Shown here one piece after another: positions 8,232 to 13,378 of a stretch of 13,378 nt of DNA. Below the pieces are notes generated by a model. The model did not search any database and had not been told where the DNA came from. It saw only the letters and a list, made by a program, of their open reading frames with translations. Both the position numbers and the translations under genes were made by a program. The number at the start of each line of letters is the position of its first letter. Position 1 is the stretch's first letter. The DNA is from an uncultured bacterium (GTDB taxonomy: Bacteria; Patescibacteria; JAEDAM01; Absconditabacterales; Absconditicoccaceae): assembly GCA_937950065.1 (NCBI GenBank), contig CALFEN010000308.1, positions 1 to 13,378 of the forward strand. The letters are read 5' to 3'.

Positions 8232-10121
8232 TTAATTACTTTCATCTATAGGTTTGGTAAGAGGAAACATTACTACGTCCCTTATATTTTCCTGGGTTGT
8301 AAGCAGTGCTACAAGTCTATCAATTCCGCTTCCCCAGCCAGCGATAGGAGGCATACCATGTTCCATAGCTCTGACGTAGTCGTGGTCTACTGCATGAGCT
8401 TCTTCATCACCGTGTTCTCTAGCTTCCTGCTGTTTGAGGAATCTCTGCATCTGGTCTACTGGATCTATAAGCTCTGAATAAGCGTTTATTACTTCCCAGC
8501 CGTTTACGACAAGCTGGAATCTGTCTACGATTGTGTTGTTGTCGTCGTTTATCCTGGCGAGAGGTGAAAGTTCTACAGGGTGATTTATTACAAATATAGG
8601 TTCTATAAGTTTTTTTCTAGCTGTCTTTTTGTATACAAAATCTATGAAATTTCCCCATTCAAGCTTTTCCATTTCTTTGATATCTTCTCTATCAAGTTTA
8701 TCTTTCAAAATTTCTTTTAATTTTTCTTTAGCTTCTTTTAGATTATTTTGTTTTCGTAGATCTTCCATTTCAGGGAAATAAGGTTTGATAAGATCAAAGA
8801 TGCTTACCCTAGGCCAAGGTTTACTAAAATCTACTTCTATAGGATTGTTTTCTTTGTCCAAAATAATAAGAGTATGACTTCAGTAGACTTCCTTGAGTAG
8901 GTCTTTTATCATTTTTTCTGTAAAATCCATTAAAAATTTATAATCCACATAAGTCCGGTAAAATTCAAGCATAGTAAAATCCTGTAGATGTGATGGATCT
9001 ACTCATTCATTCCTAAAGCATCTTGCAAATTCAAAAACTTTTTCAAAGCCTGCAGTAATAGCTCTCTTGAGATAAGTCTCCGGTGCTATTCTGAGGAATA
9101 CGTCCATATCATAAGCGTTGTGTTTGGTCTGAAAAGGTTTTGCTAGAGCTCATGAAGCTTTGTTGCAAAGCACAGGAGTGTCTATTTCGCAGAAATCGTT
9201 ATTTTCCAAATATTTCCTGATAAATGATATAGTCTGTGTCCTTGTCTTGAATCTAAATTTGGTATTCATTCTAAATTTACAGGCGAGGTATTGTGCTTTC
9301 AACACGTCTTTCATCTTTTCAAGAACAAAATCTCTTACTTTGTTTGATTTTACAAATAATTCAAAAAGATATTCGTAGTCCTCATCATCAAAATTAAAAT
9401 CTTTATTTTTAAATTTTCCAAGTATTTTTGCTCATTCTGGTTCTCCGAGTCTTTCAACTCTAAACTGGATTACTTTGGTAGTTGAGTCAGCAAAACTTTC
9501 TTCAGTGCTAAAGATATTTAAGAAAAATTCTTTAAATTTTAAATCCTTAAAAAGAAATTTGAGGTCTGTCTGTTCTCATTGTTCATCACTACTAATCATA
9601 TCCAGATATCTGTATCTGTAGCGATTTTCTTTATCTTCACCGATACCGTGGAATTTCTCTGGCAAAGGTCTTATGGTTTTGGATAGGAAATACAGACTAT
9701 TTACAAACAATGTAATCTCTCCGTGCTTGGTAAGGAAAAGATCTCATTCAAGTCAGATAAAATCTCACATATCTATAAATTTTTTGACGAAATCAAAGCT
9801 GTCTACAGTGTCAATTTTTTTCTCACCACTAAAAAGACTGAATTTATCCTTAACAAAAGAAATTTGAATATCTCCAGTGAAATCGGATATCTTCATAAAT
9901 ATAAGTTTCCCATGCTCTCTTTGAGAGATTACTCTTCATGCTATTCTAAAATTGTTCCCTGCACCAGAGTTCTCAAGGTCTTCGTAAGATTTAAGGTCTT
10001 GGGTGTTTTTTATATCTTTGATATTTATTTTATCTAGAAATTTATCGCTGTAAGGATTGATACCAAGCTCTTTGAGTTCGTTTAATTGCTTAATTCTTAA
10101 TTCTCTTTCTCCTATTGTCAT
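8232..10121 (-). CDS. lysS: Lysyl-tRNA synthetase, class II, with an internal insertion
   Basis: Charges tRNA-Lys with lysine in the cytoplasm. The protein is 629 residues where bacterial class II LysRS is usually about 500. The anticodon-binding OB fold (about 60-150) has [20 protein letters not shown], followed by [10 protein letters not shown] and [10 protein letters not shown] (ending at residue 176). Class II motif 1 lies near 310 ([13 protein letters not shown]), motif 2 near 363-395 ([20 protein letters not shown]) and motif 3 near 590-612 ([13 protein letters not shown]). [12 protein letters not shown] matches the lysine-binding region. Between RYLDMI and the helix [13 protein letters not shown] lie about 110 extra acidic and hydrophobic residues (nt about 9255-9593), where E. 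coli LysRS has about 10. The insert is in frame and includes TGA glycines. Start is ATG at 10121, no Shine-Dalgarno. The kinase gene follows 4 nt later. Confidence 0.96.
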
Positions 10122-10149
10122 TTTTTAATTTAAAAAAATAAATCTCCTA

Positions 10150-10177
10150 TTTATAGCCTTTTCTTACTTTTTTTCAA
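10150..10177 (-). promoter_or_regulatory. Candidate lysS promoter
   Basis: On the minus strand, TTGAAA (10177-10172), 16-nt spacer, TATAAA (10155-10150). It predicts a leader of about 22 nt ahead of lysS. Confidence 0.5.
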
Positions 10178-10212
10178 CTAAAAATTATTTATAATTTTAA
10201 CTAAAAAAGATA

Positions 10213-10240
10213 TTGAATTTATTATAAAAAATAGTAGAAT
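10213..10240 (+). promoter_or_regulatory. Candidate promoter of the DUF523 gene
   Basis: TTGAAT (10213-10218), 16-nt spacer, TAGAAT (10235-10240), giving a leader of about 25 nt. It is one of several possible matches in an AT-rich divergent spacer shared with lysS. Confidence 0.4.
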
Positions 10241-10271
10241 TATTTCATATTTATTATGAAAGAAATATATA

Positions 10272-10712
10272 ATGAAGTTTTTATGTAGTGCGTGCCTGCT
10301 CGGCGTAAAGTGCCGTTTTGATGGACAGAGTAAACCAAATCAGGAATTGATAGAGTTATTAAAAAATCATACTCTTATACCTGTTTGTCCTGAACAGCTT
10401 GGCTGACTTCCCACTCCCAGACATCCATCTGAAATCGTGGATTCAAAATCAAAGAAAGTTGTAAATAAATATTGAGAAGATGTAAGTGCACAATTCGCGA
10501 CAGGTGCACTTGAGACGTTGAGAATAGCTCAATTGTTGAATCTAGATGGTGCTATACTCAAGGATAAAAGTCCTTCTTGTGGTTGCGGACAGATTTATGA
10601 CGGCAGTTTTTGAGGAAAACTTGTAAAATGAGATGGTGTTACTGCAGCGTTATTGAAGGCACACGGCGTGAAAGTAGTAACTGAAAATAATATAAAAAAT
10701 TTAGTAAAATAG
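10272..10712 (+). CDS. DUF523 family cysteine-rich protein
   Basis: A 146-residue protein that matches the DUF523 (YbbK-like) family, small cytoplasmic proteins of unresolved function; length is normal. Conserved features: the N-terminal CSACLLGVKCRFDGQSK with Cys5, Cys8 and Cys14, then PVCPEQLGGLPTPR (37-50) with Cys39, then GAILKDKSPSCGCGQIYDG (93-111) with two further cysteines, and a C-terminal GDGVTAALLKAHGVKVVTEN. The cysteine pattern suggests metal or Fe-S binding, which is family-level inference. Several glycines use TGA, including the second glycine of QLGGLP. Start is ATG at 10272; the ATG at 10256 is out of frame. Stop is TAG, 7 nt from the convergent YcxB-like gene. Confidence 0.9.
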
Positions 10713-10719
10713 AAAAATT

Positions 10720-11217
10720 TTATATTATTTTTTTGTTTATGATATAATTTGTTCCCATTATGATTTCAAAAAATTTTTTATCTTCTTCTGTAAATTTATT
10801 TTTTGGAAAAATCATAACCATTTTCAATTCCCTTTTTTTATCATCATTATAAAGATAGTAATATCTTTCTCAAAAAAAATAATATTTAAATTTATCGTAG
10901 CTGTATATATGTATACCACTACCATTTTCTATTTGTAGTTGGTCTTTTGTTATTTTTACAGATATTTCTTTATTTATTTTTTTAATTTTTTTGTAGCTAT
11001 TGTACCGTCCAAATTGTAATGTTCGCATCAATAATCAAAAGAGAAATATTTGATACCATAATATTTGTTTCTCCCAAATGAATCATACTATAGTCCATAT
11101 AAGCAAGATAAGAATTATTATTTTAATTATTAAAATAAATTTTTCATTACTAAGACGATTAAAGGTTTCTTTTCGATAGTCTTTATCTATCTCAAATTTA
11201 AAAGATATTTCATTCAT
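10720..11217 (-). CDS. YcxB-like membrane protein, function unknown
   Basis: A 165-residue protein with a soluble N-terminus (MNEISFKFEIDKDYRKETFN), two hydrophobic segments (about 27-47 and 51-68), and a beta-rich C-terminal domain (about 80-165) containing VKITKDQLQIENGSGIHIYS and KMVMIFPKNKFTEEDKKFFE. This order (N-terminal strand, two membrane helices, then a PH-like domain ending in a 'P...F...E' segment) is that of YcxB-like proteins, whose role is not established. Few glycines are present, several encoded by TGA. The ATG at 11217 lies only 6 nt past a consensus -10 element, which suggests a leaderless mRNA. Its stop faces that of the DUF523 gene at 7 nt. Family assignment is moderately sure. 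Confidence 0.75.
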
Positions 11218-11223
11218 AAAAAA

Positions 11224-11251
11224 ATTATAAAAATTTTTAAGAAAAAATCAA
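11224..11251 (-). promoter_or_regulatory. Consensus promoter placed for a leaderless transcript
   Basis: On the minus strand, TTGATT (11251-11246), 16-nt spacer, perfect TATAAT (11229-11224). The usual start site about 7 nt downstream coincides with the ATG at 11217, leaving no room for a ribosome-binding site. Confidence 0.68.
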
Positions 11252-11308
11252 TACTAAAAATGACCATGATTTATAAAAAAATATTTTATTAAAACCATTT
11301 TTTTAGCA

Positions 11309-11346
11309 AAAACCCTTCGATCCAAAGATACAGACCGAAGGGTTTT
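11309..11346 (-). terminator. Terminator of the small hydrophobic protein gene
   Basis: An 11-bp perfect stem, AAAACCCTTCG (11309-11319) and CGAAGGGTTTT (11336-11346), with a 16-nt loop. Read on the minus strand it ends in a run of five T. It begins 30 nt after the gene's stop. Confidence 0.82.
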
Positions 11347-11375
11347 GATAATAGCAGGAGTAAGTTGTGTAGGCG

Positions 11376-11660
11376 TTAATAATTGGATGGTTCCTGTTTT
11401 CGCGTTTTGTATAAGATGAATAAGGATATCCCAACAAAGATAGGAATGACAATGAACCAATGTGCATTGGAAAAGTCTATCATTGCCTCAAGTCTTATCA
11501 TTCCAAAACTCAATACGTTGATCCATGCAAAGGTTCCAAAAGCGATCAGTCCTATGAATATGCAGAGCCCGATTGCGACAAAAATGTATCTTGCCAGTAT
11601 GCACCAGACAACCATGCCTATGATAACGTACCAAAACATTTCTAAATTTACGTCATTCAT
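11376..11660 (-). CDS. Small hydrophobic membrane protein, function unknown
   Basis: A 94-residue protein I do not recognise. It is almost entirely hydrophobic, with probably three membrane segments: about 9-28, 29-51 (ending WINVLSFG), and 66-84 (HWFIVIPIFVGISLFILY), then a short basic tail KTRKQEPSNY. All six glycines are GGC, GGG or GGA and none is TGA; codon choice (ATC, GGG, GCC) and composition are unlike neighbouring genes. The start at 11660 is fixed by a classical Shine-Dalgarno 7 nt upstream. Promoter and terminator are both in place, making it a self-contained cassette like the gene at 5037-5354. It lies downstream of clpB on the same strand. Transfer from a standard-code organism is a reasonable inference, not proven. 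Confidence 0.82.
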   Translation of the reverse strand: MNDVNLEMFWYVIIGMVVWCILARYIFVAIGLCIFIGLIAFGTFAWINVLSFGMIRLEAMIDFSNAHWFIVIPIFVGISLFILYKTRKQEPSNY

Positions 11661-11664
11661 TGAA

Positions 11665-11673
11665 CCTCTCCTT
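11665..11673 (-). promoter_or_regulatory. Classical Shine-Dalgarno site
   Basis: On the minus strand AAGGAGAGG precedes the ATG at 11660; the AAGGAG core is 7 nt from the start codon, the textbook spacing. It selects this ATG over upstream in-frame alternative starts. Confidence 0.85.
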
Positions 11674-11691
11674 ACTTTATCAGGTAGATAT

Positions 11692-11719
11692 ATTGTATTT
11701 ATTTTCCCCAAAAAATCAA
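11692..11719 (-). promoter_or_regulatory. Promoter of the small hydrophobic protein gene
   Basis: On the minus strand, TTGATT (11719-11714), 16-nt spacer, TACAAT (11697-11692), with a predicted leader of about 25 nt. Confidence 0.6.
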
Positions 11720-11728
11720 TACTTGAGG

Positions 11729-11773
11729 ATAGTATATTATTATCATGTGGTGCAATATACTATTTTTTAAATT
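11729..11773 (+). terminator. Terminator-like hairpin facing the plus strand
   Basis: A perfect 10-bp stem, ATAGTATATT (11729-11738) and AATATACTAT (11754-11763), with a 15-nt loop, followed on the plus strand by TTTTTAAATTTTTTT. On the minus strand, where the flanking genes lie, the stem is followed by CCTC and has no U tract. It would stop antisense transcription entering clpB. Confidence 0.55.
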
Positions 11774-11819
11774 TTTTTACTTTGTAAGTGCACGAAATAT
11801 GAAAACCGCATTGCAGGCG

Positions 11820-13378
11820 TTATTTTTTTTGGAAAATAAGTTTATCTCTTGTCTTGTCAAAATCTATAAGCACAGTATCTCATTCTTTGATCTTGCCTTC
11901 TATGATTTCCATGGAAAGTTCATCAAGCAGATATCTTTGTATAGCTCTGACCAACGGTCTTGCACCAAACACAGGATCCCATCATCTTGCAGCCAAAAAT
12001 TGTTTAGCCTCATCTGAAAGAGAAAGTTTTATATCTTTGTCTTTGGCAAGAAGTGCTACATAGTATGCTGTTTTTATATCCACTATAGATTTTAATGCAT
12101 TATTTGAGATAGGATTAAACACTATTATTTCATCAACCCTATTGATAAATTCCGGTCTAAAGAACTTTGTAAGCATTCACATCATCTCATTTTCTATTTG
12201 ATTTCTAAGCAAATCAATTTCTTTCTGTTCAATGTTTGGCTTATCTATGAGAGGTTTCATTTTTCCCATTATCATCTCGCTTCATATATTGGAAGTCATA
12301 ATAATAATAGTATTCCTAAAATCCACGGTTCTACCTTTACTATCGGTTAATCTTCCATCATCTAATATTTGCAGAAGCACATTAAACACGTCAGGATGAG
12401 CTTTTTCTACTTCATCAAAAAGTAATACACTATAAGGTTTCCTCCTTACAGCGTCTGTCAGCTGACCTCATTCATCATATCATACGTAGCCTGGAGGAGA
12501 TCATATAAGTCTGGCTACAGAATGTTTTTCCATATATTCAGACATATCTATCCTTATCATAGCTTTCTCATCGTTAAATAGAAACTCCGCAATAGTCTTT
12601 GCAAGTTGGGTCTTACCTACTCATGTAGGTCAGAGAAATATAAAAGATCATATAGGTCTGTTTGGATCTTTTAGACCGGCTCTGGATCTTCTCACTGCAT
12701 TTGCTACACTTGAGATAGCGTGATTCTGTCAGACAACTTTTTGCATCAAGTATTTTTCCAAAAAAGCAAGTTTTTCTCTTTCTGTTTCTATCAGTTTGGA
12801 AGCCGGTATTCAAGTCCATTTGCTTATTATCATAGCAATATCTTCAGGTTCTACAATGTCTTTTATTATTAATTTACCTTGCTGTTTTAAATCCTCATTT
12901 CTTTTTTCAAAATCTGTAAGTTGTTTTTGTAATTGAGGAATTTTACCATATCTTATTTCAGCAACTTTGTTGTAGTCCGTCTGTTTTTCAGCAATACTGG
13001 CTTCGTGTTCCAATTTCTGGATTTGTTCTTTGATAGTTTTGACCTCTATGATAAGTTTTCTTTCATCTTCCCATTCAGATTTTTGTTTATTAAATTCTTC
13101 ATTTTTTTCAGCAAGTTCCTTTTCTATCTGTTTGACTCTGGTATCATTTTTAGTGCTTTTTTCTATGAGTAGAGCTTCTTTTTCTATCTGCAACTGTCTA
13201 ATTTTTTTATCCAGATTTACCAGATTTTCCGGCATAGAAGTTATTCACATTTTGACACTAGCACCAGCTTCGTCCATTAAGTCTATAGCTTTGTCTGGCA
13301 ATCTTCTATCTGGTATATATTTCATACTGAGATCTACTGCTGCTATCACGCTGCCATCAGAAATTTTTACACCGTGAT
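11820..13378 (-). CDS. clpB: Chaperone ClpB, 5'-truncated at the window edge
   Basis: ClpB is the hexameric AAA+ disaggregase that works with DnaK to pull apart aggregated proteins. The C-terminal 518 residues are visible; the N domain and most of NBD1 lie outside the window. In order: end of NBD1 with [18 protein letters not shown]; the coiled-coil middle domain (about residues 55-160), whose '[14 protein letters not shown]' is typical of ClpB and absent from ClpA and short in ClpC; NBD2 with Walker A GPTGVGKT, where two glycines are TGA (12630-12632 and 12621-12623 on the minus strand); pore loop GYVGYDEGG; Walker [15 protein letters not shown]; sensor 1 TSNIGS; arginine finger [11 protein letters not shown]; and sensor 2 [10 protein letters not shown]. 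It ends in TAA; no convincing minus-strand terminator follows. Confidence 0.97.

Noticed and set aside
11773..11820. Possible clpB terminator with AACGC/GCgGTT stem and short T run on the minus strand
   Set aside because: The stem is only 5 bp with a bulge and the T run is four bases; too weak to call.
11383..12063. Overlapping plus-strand frames over the small membrane protein and the clpB 3' end
   Set aside because: They oppose genes with clear motifs or a Shine-Dalgarno, and have no start signals of their own.
1..13378. tRNA genes, CRISPR arrays, transposases or insertion-sequence ends
   Set aside because: No T-loop sequence of the GGTTCGAATCC type, no spaced direct repeats, and no transposase-like protein was found on either strand.

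Overview
The window reads as a low-GC bacterial chromosome segment in which UGA is a glycine codon rather than a stop (genetic code 25). With TGA read as stop, nearly every gene is broken. With TGA read as glycine, full-length housekeeping proteins appear, and TGA falls exactly on invariant glycines: the SecA helicase motif NMAGRGTDI, the methionine aminopeptidase TGHGVG motif and the ClpB Walker A GPTGVGKT. All fourteen genes end in TAA or TAG. This code is known in Candidatus Absconditabacteria (SR1) and Gracilibacteria (BD1-5/GN02), so the source is very likely one of these ultrasmall, probably host-dependent bacteria. The sequence alone does not let me choose between them.

Layout, left to right. 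Plus strand: the 3' part of secA (1-2226, cut by the window edge) with a terminator; a GNAT acetyltransferase (2462-3076) with a terminator; map (3240-4010); grpE (4075-4632); a strongly promoted, structured non-coding RNA of unknown family (about 4696-4930); a small membrane-anchored helical protein (5037-5354) with its own promoter, Shine-Dalgarno and GC-rich terminator; then a tight pair, a second GNAT acetyltransferase (5450-5968) and an S51 (dipeptidase E-like) serine peptidase (5972-6535). Minus strand: a TauE/SafE-type permease (7282-6542), and lysS (10121-8232) followed 4 nt later by an APH-fold kinase (8227-7364). Plus strand: a DUF523 protein (10272-10712). Minus strand: a YcxB-like membrane protein (11217-10720), a small hydrophobic membrane protein (11660-11376) and the C-terminal part of clpB (13378-11820, cut by the window edge).

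The housekeeping content covers protein export (SecA), N-terminal methionine removal (MetAP), tRNA charging (LysRS) and protein-folding repair (GrpE, ClpB). There is no large operon. Most genes have their own AT-rich leader, often a TTGATT-like -35 and a TATAAT-like -10 about 16 nt apart, and almost none has a Shine-Dalgarno.

The most unusual material is: (i) the unknown structured RNA beside the 105-residue membrane protein; (ii) two small membrane-protein cassettes (5037-5354 and 11660-11376) that use no TGA glycine codons and carry strong Shine-Dalgarno sites, unlike their neighbours; (iii) insertions of about 100 residues inside otherwise normal SecA and LysRS; and (iv) a probable leaderless promoter at the YcxB-like gene. 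No tRNA, rRNA, CRISPR array or transposase was seen.
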